A stretch of DNA of 64,000 nucleotides from Chryseomicrobium sp. FSL W7-1435 (GTDB lineage Bacteria > Bacillota > Bacilli > Bacillales_A > Planococcaceae), in contig NZ_CP151997.1 of NCBI RefSeq assembly GCF_038595005.1, positions 1,550,001 through 1,614,000 of the forward strand, written 5' to 3'. Position 1 is the first letter of the stretch. Every line of letters starts with the position of its first letter. The notes below the pieces were generated by a model. That model searched no databases. It was not told where the DNA came from and saw only the letters and a list, made by a program, of their open reading frames with translations. This document shows positions 1-8,287 of the stretch, one piece after another. The position numbers were made by a program, and so were the translations under genes.

Positions 1-348
1 ATGCCTGCGGCTTTTGCGGCAGATGCATTGTTGATTGAAAAGGCACAAGAAGCAATCCAAGCAGTGGGTTTAAATGCAGCAACAGGATTGATTGCTACAG
101 GAGATTCGTTTATGCACATTCCACAGCGCGTACAAGAAACGCGTGAGCATTTTCCAACAATGGCTGCTTGTGAAATGGAAGCAGCTGCAGTGGCTCAAGT
201 GTGTCATCAATTTGAGACGCCGTTTGTTGTGATACGTGCACTGTCAGACATTGCTGGCCAAGAATCACCAATGAGCTTTGATGAATTTTTACCGACAGCT
301 GCTAAAAACTCGACCCAAGTAGTTCTTCATGTTGTAAACAGTTTATAA
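1..348 (+). CDS. mtnN: 5'-methylthioadenosine/S-adenosylhomocysteine nucleosidase, C-terminal part
   Basis: This is the last 115 codons of a cytoplasmic nucleosidase that cleaves adenine from 5'-methylthioadenosine and S-adenosylhomocysteine, feeding methionine salvage and the SAM cycle. The fragment keeps the family's substrate-binding segment EMEAAAVAQVC and the catalytic-Asp segment ALSDIAGQESPMSFDEF. The family is usually about 230 residues, so roughly half is missing. The ATG at position 1 matches an internal methionine of homologues, so the true start lies before the window. It converges on sigK across a shared hairpin terminator. The family assignment is clear; nothing can be said about the promoter. 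Confidence 0.93.
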   Translation: MPAAFAADALLIEKAQEAIQAVGLNAATGLIATGDSFMHIPQRVQETREHFPTMAACEMEAAAVAQVCHQFETPFVVIRALSDIAGQESPMSFDEFLPTAAKNSTQVVLHVVNSL

Positions 349-362
349 AGAACAACAAAAAT

Positions 363-419
363 TGGCTGACACTTTCTCGAGGGTCTGAGACAACTCCTCT
401 TAAAGTGCAGCCATTTTTT
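363..419. terminator. Bidirectional hairpin between mtnN and sigK
   Basis: Arms TGGCTGaCACTTT and AAAGTGcAGCCA (one mismatch) enclose a 26-nt loop and are followed by TTTTTT on the plus strand. On the minus strand the T-tract is weaker. It sits between two convergent genes and fits factor-independent termination of mtnN and possibly sigK. Confidence 0.7.
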
Positions 420-426
420 AATAAGA

Positions 427-1152
427 TTACTCTACTGTTGTTTTCGTTTTCATTAATTGATAGAGCTTTACTAAGGCTCGCTTTTCAATGCGTGACACAT
501 AGCTTCTTGAAATCCCTAACTTTTCAGCTAAAGCTACTTGTGTTAGTGGTGTGTATTGAAAGAGGCCGTAGCGGTGTTGAATGATTTCAGCTTCACGATC
601 ATCTAAGATGTGCAACCAAGCGTATAAGTGGTGAGTGAGTTCTTTATACGCCATCTGTTCATCAACTGGTGGGTCTGAGCTAGGAATCAAATCTGCGAGT
701 GTCAATGTACCGCCTTCAATGTCTTGACCAACTTGTTCATGCAGCGATGTCTCTTGTTTTTGCTTTTTTATCTTTCGCAAATGCATCAGTATTTCATTTT
801 CGATGCACCGGGCTGCATAAGTGGAGAGTTTCGTCTTCTTATCAGGCGTATAGCTGCTAACGGCTTTCAATAACCCGATGGACCCGATGGATATATAGTC
901 TTCGAGATCATCTGGGCGAGAGGTGTATTTTTTCGCAATGTGCGCAACAAGACGCATATTATGTTCAATTAACAAATGACGTGCTTGGACATCACCTGTA
1001 TGCATCTGTTGGAAAAGTTGTTGTTCTTTTTCTGGAGGAAGTGGTTGTTCAAATGCCTGGCTTCTAATGTAACCAAGGGCTAGGGGAATGTGCGCGAGGG
1101 TGCTGACCAACAGGGAGAACCAATGAATGTGTTTACCTCCTTGTAAGAGCAT
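427..1152 (-). CDS. sigK: Sporulation sigma factor SigK (late mother cell)
   Basis: This RNA polymerase sigma-70 family factor drives late mother-cell genes for cortex and coat. The hallmarks are region 2 with NMRLVAHIAKKYTSRPDDLEDYISIGSIGLLKAV, KLSTYAARCIENEILMHLR, and region 4 with LGISRSYVSRIEKRALVKL. The hydrophobic N-terminus ahead of GYIRSQAF looks like the pro-sequence removed from pro-SigK. The gene is one uninterrupted frame, unlike the skin-split B. subtilis gene. The ATG at 1152 has no upstream ribosome binding site. A strong AAGGAGGT (1142–1135) lies inside the ORF, six bases before an in-frame ATT (1128–1126), so translation may begin at AUU, giving 233 residues with an 18-residue leader like the known 20. 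CATATGCT (1154–1147) resembles a SigE/SigK -10, but no good -35 is seen. Confidence 0.95.
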   Translation of the reverse strand: MLLQGGKHIHWFSLLVSTLAHIPLALGYIRSQAFEQPLPPEKEQQLFQQMHTGDVQARHLLIEHNMRLVAHIAKKYTSRPDDLEDYISIGSIGLLKAVSSYTPDKKTKLSTYAARCIENEILMHLRKIKKQKQETSLHEQVGQDIEGGTLTLADLIPSSDPPVDEQMAYKELTHHLYAWLHILDDREAEIIQHRYGLFQYTPLTQVALAEKLGISRSYVSRIEKRALVKLYQLMKTKTTVE

Positions 1153-1179
1153 ATGCGGACGTCTATCTAGTCATAACAA

Positions 1180-1202
1180 AACCCGCTACAAATGAGCGGG
1201 TT
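1180..1202 (-). terminator. Hairpin terminator of pssA
   Basis: AACCCGCT and AGCGGGTT form a perfect 8-bp stem overlapping the pssA stop codon. On the minus strand it is followed by a short T-rich run (TTTTGTT). It separates pssA from sigK, implying sigK has its own promoter. Confidence 0.65.
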
Positions 1203-1740
1203 ATATCTTGCGTAATGAGAATGTAGAGATCATCATGAAGGACAACATCAACATGAAGAAAAGGTGGACTACTGGTGATACATAAGGCACTGCAAAATAG
1301 CTAAGTGTTAGTACAACACCGGCAGCCGTGATTGGCAAGCCTGTAAAAAAGCCATTTGCTTCAGAAATATTAAAGCGTGCAAGACGAAATGCACCAGATG
1401 CGATATAGATTACGGTACTCACCATTGCTACTGTACCGAGTTCGTTCGTTGCATAAGCATAGATTAGTAGAGCAGGTGCAATACCAAATGAGATGACATC
1501 ACTCATCGAATCTAGCTGTTTTCCAAGTTCGGATTCAATACCTAATTTGCGGGCCGTCATCCCGTCAAAACGATCTAAAAGTCCAGCAATAAAAATAAAT
1601 AGGACGGCTAGTGCAAAATGGTCGTTCATGGTCACCATGATTGCTGCGCCACCAAAAGCCAGGTTTAGTATGGTCAATAGGTTAGCAGCCTGGCTTTTAA
1701 GCCGCGACAAACGTTCAATTGTAGATTCTAAAAAGAACAA
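1201..1740 (-). CDS. pssA: CDP-diacylglycerol–serine O-phosphatidyltransferase
   Basis: This integral membrane enzyme makes phosphatidylserine from CDP-diacylglycerol and serine, the first step to phosphatidylethanolamine. The CDP-alcohol phosphatidyltransferase signature DGx2ARx8Gx3Dx3D is present as DRFDGMTARKLGIESELGKQ followed by LDSMSD, and several hydrophobic helices follow. At 179 residues it matches the short Bacillus-type PssA. The start is TTG at 1740, preceded by GAGGGG at 8-base spacing. It is divergent from psd, which performs the next step, so the two genes share a roughly 80-base control region with overlapping -10-like TATAAT/TATACT sequences around 1774–1781. Confidence 0.93.
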   Translation of the reverse strand: MFFLESTIERLSRLKSQAANLLTILNLAFGGAAIMVTMNDHFALAVLFIFIAGLLDRFDGMTARKLGIESELGKQLDSMSDVISFGIAPALLIYAYATNELGTVAMVSTVIYIASGAFRLARFNISEANGFFTGLPITAAGVVLTLSYFAVPYVSPVVHLFFMLMLSFMMISTFSLRKI

Positions 1741-1822
1741 TATGGTTTCCCCTCACGTATAGTTTATCCTAGTATTATACTCCAAAATGATGGAAATTGA
1801 TAGAGTGAAAGGAACGAATTCA

Positions 1823-2602
1823 GTGAAAAAGCAAATCTATCAGCGAATGATTGAGCTGACAAATCGACCGACTACTTCTCAGTTACTTAAAAGATTTACC
1901 ATGTCTCCAGTCAGTAAATTTATTGTTCCTTCGTTTCAGAAGACATTTCAAATTGATACAACTGTCGCTTCTAAGAAACAACATGAATACACTTCTTTAC
2001 ATGATTTTTTCACACGTCAACTTTTGCAACCAGCTCGACCAATAGATTCCTCTACCACATCCCTGGTCAGCCCTGTTGATGCAAAAATTGAATCACACGG
2101 GGTCATTTCAGAACAGGGAACATTTTTAGTGAAAGGCCAAGAGTACTCAGTAGATCGCCTAGTTGTTAGACAAGATATAAGCCAGCGATTTATTGGGGGA
2201 GAGTATACAGTACTGTATTTAAGTCCAGCTGATTACCATCGTATACATGCTCCTTTGTCTGCAGAAGTAACAGAGCAATATGCTTCAGGAGGGTTTTCTT
2301 ATCCCGTTAACCGACTTGGTTTGACCTATGGGAAGAAGCCTATCAGTGATAACTATCGCATTGTAAGTTTACTTGAACGGGACAACAAGCAGTTGGCTAT
2401 GATAAAAGTTGGGGCTATGTTCGTCAATACAATCGAACTTCTTGAAACAGACACCAAATGGACAAAAGGACAAGAAGTAGCTTATTTTGCCTTTGGCTCT
2501 ACTGTAGTTCTGTTAACAGAGAGAGATACGGTGAACTGGCGTGAAAACATGCAGGCCGGTCGAAAAGTGCAAGTAGGAGAGCCCCTTGGGGATATGCTAT
2601 AA
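1823..2602 (+). CDS. psd: Phosphatidylserine decarboxylase
   Basis: It converts phosphatidylserine to phosphatidylethanolamine at the membrane. The proenzyme cleaves itself before the Ser of a conserved GST motif, which becomes the pyruvoyl cofactor; here the motif is FGST near residue 226. YLSPADYHRIHAP is the conserved substrate-side segment. I chose GTG at 1823 because AAAGGA lies ten bases upstream and KKQIYQRMIELTN then aligns with the start of the Bacillus protein. The ATG at 1787 has no ribosome binding site and falls near the expected transcription start of TATACT (1776–1781). It is paired divergently with pssA. Confidence 0.93.
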   Translation: MKKQIYQRMIELTNRPTTSQLLKRFTMSPVSKFIVPSFQKTFQIDTTVASKKQHEYTSLHDFFTRQLLQPARPIDSSTTSLVSPVDAKIESHGVISEQGTFLVKGQEYSVDRLVVRQDISQRFIGGEYTVLYLSPADYHRIHAPLSAEVTEQYASGGFSYPVNRLGLTYGKKPISDNYRIVSLLERDNKQLAMIKVGAMFVNTIELLETDTKWTKGQEVAYFAFGSTVVLLTERDTVNWRENMQAGRKVQVGEPLGDML

Positions 2603-2638
2603 TGACGAAAGAGTAAGCAATAGAGTGGAGTGTAGCAC

Positions 2639-3160
2639 GTGTTAACTAATTTTATTCCATCACAATTCGTGAAGAGTGTTTTTCAAATTACACCACAGGA
2701 ACTAAAAGAAAAAGGTATCAAAGGAATCATCACGGACCTAGACAATACACTTGTCGAATGGGATCGTCCAGATGCAACTCCGCAATTAATTGAATGGTTT
2801 GCAGGTATGCAGCAAGCTGGAATTCAAGTAACGATCGTGTCAAATAACAATGAGTTACGAGTAAAATCGTTTGCTGACCCGATGCAAATTCCTTTCATTT
2901 ACAAAGCACGCAAGCCATTTCGTAAGGCTTTTTTGTCAGGCCTTCGTTTGATGGGGTTAAAAAGTAATGAAGTTGTGGTCATAGGTGACCAGTTACTCAC
3001 TGATGTGTTGGGTGGCAACCGGTTGAAACTCCATACCATTTTAGTGATCCCGGTCGCTAAATCCGATGGTTTCTTTACGCGGTTCAACCGACTTGTAGAA
3101 CGACGTATTTTTAGCTACTTAAAGCGCAAAGGACATATTATGTGGGGAGATGAAGCCTAA
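2639..3160 (+). CDS. yqeG: YqeG family HAD-IIIA phosphatase
   Basis: This is a haloacid dehalogenase superfamily phosphatase of the YqeG subfamily; its physiological substrate is not settled. Motif I is DLDNTLVEWD, motif II is VSNN, and motifs III/IV are around VVIGDQLLTDVLGGN. It is 173 residues, the usual length. The start is GTG at 2639 after GGAG. It overlaps yqeH by one base, and the yqeG-yqeH-aroE-yqeI-nadD order is conserved across Bacillales, which links it to ribosome and nucleotide housekeeping without proving a role. Confidence 0.92.
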   Translation: MLTNFIPSQFVKSVFQITPQELKEKGIKGIITDLDNTLVEWDRPDATPQLIEWFAGMQQAGIQVTIVSNNNELRVKSFADPMQIPFIYKARKPFRKAFLSGLRLMGLKSNEVVVIGDQLLTDVLGGNRLKLHTILVIPVAKSDGFFTRFNRLVERRIFSYLKRKGHIMWGDEA

Positions 3161-4260
3161 TGGAACAAATTCAATGTATCGGTTGTGGCGTGGCCATTCA
3201 AACAGAGGATCCTACTAAGTTAGGTTATGCACCTGCATCAAGCCTCGAAAAGGAAGAGGTTATTTGTCAGCGCTGTTTCCGACTAAAAAACTACAATGAA
3301 ATTCAACCTGTTGAATTAACAGATGATGATTTCCTAAAAATATTAAATGGCCTTGGTGACCAAAAAGGTCTGATTGTAAAAATCGTAGATATTTTCGATT
3401 TTAATGGAAGCTGGTTGCCTGGATTGCACCGTTTTGTCGGTAAAAATCCAGTATTACTAATTGCCAATAAAGCAGATCTTCTGCCAAAGTCTATCAACAA
3501 AAACAAAGTGATTAACTGGCTAAAGCGCGAAGCTAAATCTCTTGGGTTGCAAACAACAGATATTTTACTGGTTAGTGCAGCAAAAGGGCAAGGTATGTTA
3601 GAGGCTATGGATGCGATTGACGCTCTGCGCGACGGCGAGAATGTTTATGTAGTTGGTTCCACTAACGTAGGGAAATCTACATTTATCAACCGAATCATCA
3701 AGCAAGCGACTGGCGAAGAACAAGTCATTACGACTTCTCAATTCCCAGGAACAACACTAGACATGATTCAAATACCATTAGAAGATGGGAAGTTTATTTG
3801 CGATACACCAGGGATTATTAATCACCATCAACTGGCGCATTACGTTGACCCATCTGAACTCAAACTAATTTTACCGAAAAATGAAATTAAGCCTAAGGTA
3901 TACCAATTGAATGCAGAGCAAACGCTCTTTATTGGAGGGCTTGCTCGCTTTGACTTTATTCAAGGAGACCGGTCTGCGTTCACGGCTCATCTATCCAATC
4001 ATTTGACGATTCATCGTACAAAGCTTTCGAATGCGGATGCGTTGTATGCTGAACATAAAGGAGAGTTATTGTCTCCACCTGGTAAAGACTCAGCTGAAAA
4101 CTATCCAGAGTTAGTTCGTCATGAATTTTCGATTAAATCAGCGAAAACAGATATCGTCTTTTCAGGGCTTGGCTGGATTACGTGCCAGACGGCAAATGTA
4201 GTAGTGGCTGCCCACGTACCAAAAGGAGTTGCAGTGATGGTTCGTCCGTCACTGATTTAA
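3160..4260 (+). CDS. yqeH: Ribosome biogenesis GTPase YqeH
   Basis: YqeH is a circularly permuted GTPase needed for 30S subunit assembly. The N-terminal zinc finger CIGC…CQRC comes first. The GTPase motifs then appear in permuted order: NKAD (G4), SAAKG (G5), GSTNVGKS (G1) and DTPG (G3). The C-terminal domain is a putative RNA-binding region. The length of 366 matches the family. It starts at the last base of the yqeG stop codon and is followed after five bases by aroE, so it sits in a tightly packed operon. Confidence 0.95.
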   Translation: MEQIQCIGCGVAIQTEDPTKLGYAPASSLEKEEVICQRCFRLKNYNEIQPVELTDDDFLKILNGLGDQKGLIVKIVDIFDFNGSWLPGLHRFVGKNPVLLIANKADLLPKSINKNKVINWLKREAKSLGLQTTDILLVSAAKGQGMLEAMDAIDALRDGENVYVVGSTNVGKSTFINRIIKQATGEEQVITTSQFPGTTLDMIQIPLEDGKFICDTPGIINHHQLAHYVDPSELKLILPKNEIKPKVYQLNAEQTLFIGGLARFDFIQGDRSAFTAHLSNHLTIHRTKLSNADALYAEHKGELLSPPGKDSAENYPELVRHEFSIKSAKTDIVFSGLGWITCQTANVVVAAHVPKGVAVMVRPSLI

Positions 4261-4264
4261 TCAT

Positions 4265-5083
4265 ATGAAAAAATGGTTCGCTGTTCTTGGCAATCCCATT
4301 CATCATTCTATTTCGCCTAAGATGCACGAGCAGTGGTTTCGAACGCACCAGCTCGATGCCTCGTATGTTCCAATCCTTGTTGAACCTAGTCACTTAAAGG
4401 AATCTGTTGATTCACTTGCATTATTGGGGTGCAGTGGGTTTAATGTGACAGTGCCATTTAAAGAAGCTATTCTTCCCTTTCTCGATGTGTTAGATGAGTC
4501 TGCTCTGGCAGCTGGAGCCGTCAACACGGTCGTACGAGATCAGGAGAAGTGGATAGGCTACAACACTGATGGTTTAGGGCTTTTAGCTTCCATTCCACAA
4601 CTCACTCCTGAGACACGAGTATTGATTATAGGAGCAGGTGGGGCAGCGAAAGGCATTTTAGCCGCACTTCACCAGCGCAATGTCCAAAATATTACTATCA
4701 CGAATCGGTCGATTAATAAAATGGATCTACTAGCCAAACAGTACAGCACATCTGTTTTGGATCTTACAAAAGTGAACGAAAACTTGTCTCAGTTTGAAGT
4801 CGTCATTCAAACAACTTCTGTTGGGATGGACTCTACTGAAACACCTGTTGAGCTTACCAATTGGAACAGTGAAATGACGGCGGTGGATATTATTTACTCC
4901 CCACCAGAAACGCTGTTTTTACAACAAGCAAAGGCGCAAGGGGCTGCCACTATGAATGGATTGGCCATGCTAATCGGACAAGGAGCCCTCGCCTTTGAAT
5001 TATGGACGGGGATCAAACCGGACCAGCAAGAAATAAGAGAGACGATTTTTCGTCAAAAAGGAGAAACTCATGTTAACAAGTAG
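4265..5083 (+). CDS. aroE: Shikimate dehydrogenase (NADP+)
   Basis: It reduces 3-dehydroshikimate to shikimate in aromatic amino acid synthesis. The substrate-binding HHSISPKMH segment is at the N-terminus, the catalytic Lys lies in NVTVPFKE, and the Rossmann glycine-rich loop is IGAGGAAKGI. The conserved MLIGQGALAFELWTG is near the end. The 272-residue length is normal. Its 3' end overlaps yqeI by 14 bases, indicating translational coupling within the yqe operon. Confidence 0.96.
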   Translation: MKKWFAVLGNPIHHSISPKMHEQWFRTHQLDASYVPILVEPSHLKESVDSLALLGCSGFNVTVPFKEAILPFLDVLDESALAAGAVNTVVRDQEKWIGYNTDGLGLLASIPQLTPETRVLIIGAGGAAKGILAALHQRNVQNITITNRSINKMDLLAKQYSTSVLDLTKVNENLSQFEVVIQTTSVGMDSTETPVELTNWNSEMTAVDIIYSPPETLFLQQAKAQGAATMNGLAMLIGQGALAFELWTGIKPDQQEIRETIFRQKGETHVNK

Positions 5084-5366
5084 ACAAAAAAAGTTTTTAC
5101 GTAGCGAAGCACACCATGTGTCACCAATTTTTCAAGTGGGTAAAGGTGGCGTAAATGAACAATTGATTAAAAGTGTTCAAGAAGCACTTGAAGCACGCGA
5201 ATTAATTAAAATTTCTATTCTTCAAAATTGTGAAGAGGATAAGAATGAAGTGGCGGAAGAGCTAGCAAAGAAAACAGGTTCTGAACTTGTTCAGTTAATC
5301 GGCCTTACGATTGTTTTGTACAAGGAATCCAAAAAAAGCAAAAAACTTCTTTTGCCAAGAACGTAA
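5070..5366 (+). CDS. yqeI: CRM-domain RNA-binding protein (YhbY/YqeI)
   Basis: This small YhbY-type protein is a single CRM domain that associates with pre-50S ribosomal particles in other bacteria. The GKGG loop (FQVGKGGVNEQ) typical of the KH-like fold is present near residues 23–27, and the C-terminus is basic (KESKKSKKLLLPRT). AAAAAGGAGAAACTC ahead of the ATG supplies a ribosome binding site inside aroE. It lies between aroE and nadD as in Bacillus. Confidence 0.92.
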   Translation: MLTSRQKKFLRSEAHHVSPIFQVGKGGVNEQLIKSVQEALEARELIKISILQNCEEDKNEVAEELAKKTGSELVQLIGLTIVLYKESKKSKKLLLPRT

Positions 5367-5369
5367 GTT

Positions 5370-5939
5370 ATGAAAAAAATTGGTCTGTTAGGTGGCACTT
5401 TCAATCCGCCGCATTTTGGTCACCTATTAATAGCGAATGAAGTGAAAAATGCTCTACAACTAGATGAAATTCATTTTATGCCGGCTGCTCAATCGCCATT
5501 TAAGGCAAAAGAGACGCGTGTCACAGATGCACATCGAGTCGCAATGGTTGAACTTTTGACAGAGGAATTACCTGCTTCAAAAGTAGAAACGTTTGAAATA
5601 GAACGTGGAGGTGTTTCCTATACATTTGACACCTTGCAAGAGCTTGTCTCAAGAAATCCTGGGACACACTATTCTTTCATCATTGGCGCCGATCAAGTGG
5701 AAAAACTAGCAGACTGGTATAAAATTGATCAGTTAGTAAAGCTCGTTGAGTTAATAGGTGTTCCCAGACCGGGGTATAGCTTGGAAACGAATTATCCAAT
5801 CAACGTGTTGTCAATCCCTCAGTTAGAGGTGTCATCCACTGAACTTCGAGAGCGCTTAGCGCTCGGAGAGACAACTCGCTTTTTACTTCCTGAAAAAGTG
5901 GCAGCTTATTGTGAAAGGAATGAACTTTATGCTAACTAG
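5370..5939 (+). CDS. nadD: Nicotinate-nucleotide adenylyltransferase
   Basis: NadD adenylylates nicotinate mononucleotide to deamido-NAD in NAD synthesis. The nucleotidyltransferase signature GGTFNPPHFGHL is at residues 8–19, and the second motif SSTELRERL (ISSTxxR type) is near the C-terminus. The length of 189 residues is typical. It follows yqeI by three bases, and its last 11 bases overlap the preferred yqeK start. Confidence 0.96.
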   Translation: MKKIGLLGGTFNPPHFGHLLIANEVKNALQLDEIHFMPAAQSPFKAKETRVTDAHRVAMVELLTEELPASKVETFEIERGGVSYTFDTLQELVSRNPGTHYSFIIGADQVEKLADWYKIDQLVKLVELIGVPRPGYSLETNYPINVLSIPQLEVSSTELRERLALGETTRFLLPEKVAAYCERNELYAN

Positions 5940-6486
5940 AGCTGAACTTCTTCCGGTAATTCGCTCTCGCATGACAGAAAAGCGGTATGTGCATACAATT
6001 GGTGTTGCTGATACGGCAATGGAACTTGCTCGTAAGTACGGGGGAGATGTCAACAAGGCCGAACTCGCTGGATTGCTTCATGATATTTGCAAATATGCTG
6101 ATGCTGAATGGATGGCTGATCAAATTCGTCAGCATCAACTCGGTGATCAGTTACTTGGTTTTCACCAGGAGCTTTGGCACGGCCCGGTGGGGAGTGTCGT
6201 GGCACGCACAGAATTTCAGATAGAAGATGAGGATGTTTGCAATGCCATTCATTATCACACTTCTGGCCGAGCTGGCATGTCTAAACTTGAAAAAATTATC
6301 TACGTTGCCGATATGATCGAGCCATCTCGTCAATTTCCGAAAGTAGAAAAACTTCGAGAATTGGCCAATCAAGACCTTGAACTAGCGATGAAATTCGCAG
6401 TTCGCCATACGCTGCAACATTTACTAAAACAAAAACAAACGGTATACCCCGACTCACTGTCCTGTTACAATGATTGTTGGAAATAA
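5929..6486 (+). CDS. yqeK: HD-domain hydrolase YqeK (Ap4A hydrolase family)
   Basis: This HD-domain metal-dependent hydrolase belongs to the YqeK family, members of which cleave diadenosine tetraphosphate symmetrically in Gram-positive bacteria. The HD core is visible as H…LLHDICKYAD, with HYHTSGR and DMIEPSR further metal or substrate segments. I chose ATG at 5929 (MLTRAEL) because GAAAGGAA lies eight bases upstream and homologues start there; the upstream GTG at 5911 lacks a site. It overlaps nadD and precedes rsfS. Confidence 0.92.
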   Translation: MLTRAELLPVIRSRMTEKRYVHTIGVADTAMELARKYGGDVNKAELAGLLHDICKYADAEWMADQIRQHQLGDQLLGFHQELWHGPVGSVVARTEFQIEDEDVCNAIHYHTSGRAGMSKLEKIIYVADMIEPSRQFPKVEKLRELANQDLELAMKFAVRHTLQHLLKQKQTVYPDSLSCYNDCWK

Positions 6487-6501
6487 GAAAGGGAAGATAA
6501 A

Positions 6502-6855
6502 ATGAATTCTGAAAACCTAATGAAATTAGCAGCTCAAGCTGCTGACGATAAAAAAGCACAAGATATAGTTGTGCTAAACATGCAAGGTGTCTCTCCAATT
6601 GCGGATTATTTTGTCATTTGTCATGCAAACTCTGACCGTCAAGTGCAAGCTATTGCCAAAGAAATTAAAGACAAAGCAGATCAGCAGCAAATTTATGTGA
6701 AACGTATGGAAGGCTATGATGAGGGACGTTGGGTACTAATTGACCTAGGTGACGTGGTAGCTCACGTATTCCATCGCGACGAGCGCAGCTATTACAATCT
6801 TGAGCGCCTATGGGGCGACGCACCAATCGAGTTTATTGAATTGGCAGCCGAGTAA
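6502..6855 (+). CDS. rsfS: Ribosomal silencing factor RsfS
   Basis: RsfS binds uL14 on the 50S subunit and blocks 30S joining when nutrients are scarce. The 117-residue protein contains the conserved DYFVICHANSDRQVQAIA segment, with GRWVLIDLGDVVAHVF and the aromatic patch R(S)YYNLERLWGDAP near the C-terminus. An AAAGGGAAG site precedes the ATG. It corresponds to B. subtilis yqeL and is two bases from yqeM. Confidence 0.95.
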   Translation: MNSENLMKLAAQAADDKKAQDIVVLNMQGVSPIADYFVICHANSDRQVQAIAKEIKDKADQQQIYVKRMEGYDEGRWVLIDLGDVVAHVFHRDERSYYNLERLWGDAPIEFIELAAE

Positions 6856-6857
6856 CA

Positions 6858-7580
6858 ATGTATAACCGTTTTGCGCAAGTCTATGATGAACTCATGGCGG
6901 ACATTCCTTATGAAAACTATCTGGCATGGGTTGTCCATGAAGTTGGTAATTTGAAGGGGAAGCAGCTACTAGATTTAGGTTGTGGAACTGGTACATTGTC
7001 CATCCCGTTTGCTCATATGGGGGCACACGTCACAGCTGTTGATTTGTCTCAAGAGATGCTAGATCAAGCTTCAGAGAAAGCACAACAAGAGCAAGCTGAG
7101 CTGAACTTTGACTGTGTTTCTATGACAGACTTTGCTACGGATGAGCCAGTGGATGTAGCGATTATCGCTATCGATTCCCTCAACTATCTACAACATGCTG
7201 AAGAGGTTCAACAAACATTTGAACGCATTTTTTCCGTGTTACAAAATGAGGGGCACCTATTCTTCGATGTGCATTCTCTCGCCAAAATTGAGGCTTATTT
7301 ACAAGGGCCCTTCATTTACGAAGATGAAGAAGTGGCTTATATGTGGAGCACGGAAGCTGGTGAAGAGGGTCACTCTGTGTACCATGACATTACATTTTTT
7401 TTGAAAAATGAAGATGAGCGTTATGAGAGATTTGAAGAGCATCATTATCAGCGGACATTTCCTCTTGAAAAGTATATACAGTGGTTAAAACAAGCGGGTT
7501 TTACGACCGTCACGGTGGAAGATTCTATTTTTGGAGAAGACCACTTTGGCTTACGTCATTTTATCCACGCCAAAAAATAA
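6858..7580 (+). CDS. yqeM: SAM-dependent methyltransferase YqeM
   Basis: A class I SAM methyltransferase of unknown substrate. The motif I loop LLDLGCGTGTLSIPFA is near residue 36 and the acidic residue ends strand 2 in TAVDLSQEML. It is 240 residues, as usual for the family. It ends the rsfS transcription unit, and comEA begins only 27 bases later. In B. subtilis comER lies between these genes on the other strand, and that gene is absent here. Confidence 0.9.
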   Translation: MYNRFAQVYDELMADIPYENYLAWVVHEVGNLKGKQLLDLGCGTGTLSIPFAHMGAHVTAVDLSQEMLDQASEKAQQEQAELNFDCVSMTDFATDEPVDVAIIAIDSLNYLQHAEEVQQTFERIFSVLQNEGHLFFDVHSLAKIEAYLQGPFIYEDEEVAYMWSTEAGEEGHSVYHDITFFLKNEDERYERFEEHHYQRTFPLEKYIQWLKQAGFTTVTVEDSIFGEDHFGLRHFIHAKK

Positions 7581-7607
7581 ACCTTTCCGATGGGAGGGGA
7601 TTGCAGT

Positions 7608-8234
7608 ATGATGAGTTTAACTCCTGCGATTCCCCCAATTTGGGAGGTCTTTTTTATTCATGCAAAACCTTTCTACTTAACACCTAAGTTTTTTTTGAGT
7701 ATCGGCGGTGCCGGACTACTTCTACTTTTTCTACTGATCTCTTTTAATCAACCTTCGCAACAAACAGAACTACTACCTCTTGCTGAATCCAATCCCCAAG
7801 AAGCAGAGAACCCTTTACCCGAAACACAAACTCTAATAGTTGAAATTAAAGGCGCTATTGCTAATCCAGGTGTTTATGAAATGCCAGCAGCTAGTCGATT
7901 GGTCAACCTGATTGAAATTGCCGGTGGATTGCTGCCAGATAGTGATAGCAATCAAATCAATCAGGCGGCCTTGTTGACCGATGAAGACTCGATTTACATT
8001 CCGACGATTGGCGAAGAGACTATTGAGTCAGCGCAAGAGCAGAGCCTCATCGACATCAATTCAGCGGATTTAAATGCGCTTCAAACGTTGCCTGGAATTG
8101 GCCCTGCAAAAGCACAAGCTATTATTACTTTCAGAGAATCGACTCCTTTCACTAGCGTAGATGACTTGAATCAAGTTGACGGCATTGGAGACAAGACTCT
8201 TGAACAATTGCGGCCGTTAATTCGCGTTAAGTGA
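7608..8234 (+). CDS. comEA: Competence DNA-binding protein ComEA
   Basis: ComEA is the membrane-anchored receptor that binds incoming double-stranded DNA during transformation. One transmembrane helix (FFLSIGGAGLLLLFLLISF) is followed by an acidic linker, a SLBB domain (VEIKGAIANPGVYEMP…) and a C-terminal helix-hairpin-helix pair (LIDINSADLNALQTLPGIGP, DDLNQVDGIGDKTLEQL). The start at ATG 7608 has GGGAGGGG eight bases upstream. It leads the comEA-comEB-comEC cluster, so the organism at least encodes the uptake channel. Confidence 0.94.
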   Translation: MMSLTPAIPPIWEVFFIHAKPFYLTPKFFLSIGGAGLLLLFLLISFNQPSQQTELLPLAESNPQEAENPLPETQTLIVEIKGAIANPGVYEMPAASRLVNLIEIAGGLLPDSDSNQINQAALLTDEDSIYIPTIGEETIESAQEQSLIDINSADLNALQTLPGIGPAKAQAIITFRESTPFTSVDDLNQVDGIGDKTLEQLRPLIRVK

Positions 8235-8287
8235 GTTGACGCACTCTAAAATCTATAGGTAAACTGATAAAAAAAGGGGGAATCGTT

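Noticed and set aside
1493-1762. Plus-strand 89-codon frame opposite pssA
   Set aside because: It is an antisense shadow of a gene with clear family motifs and has no ribosome binding site.
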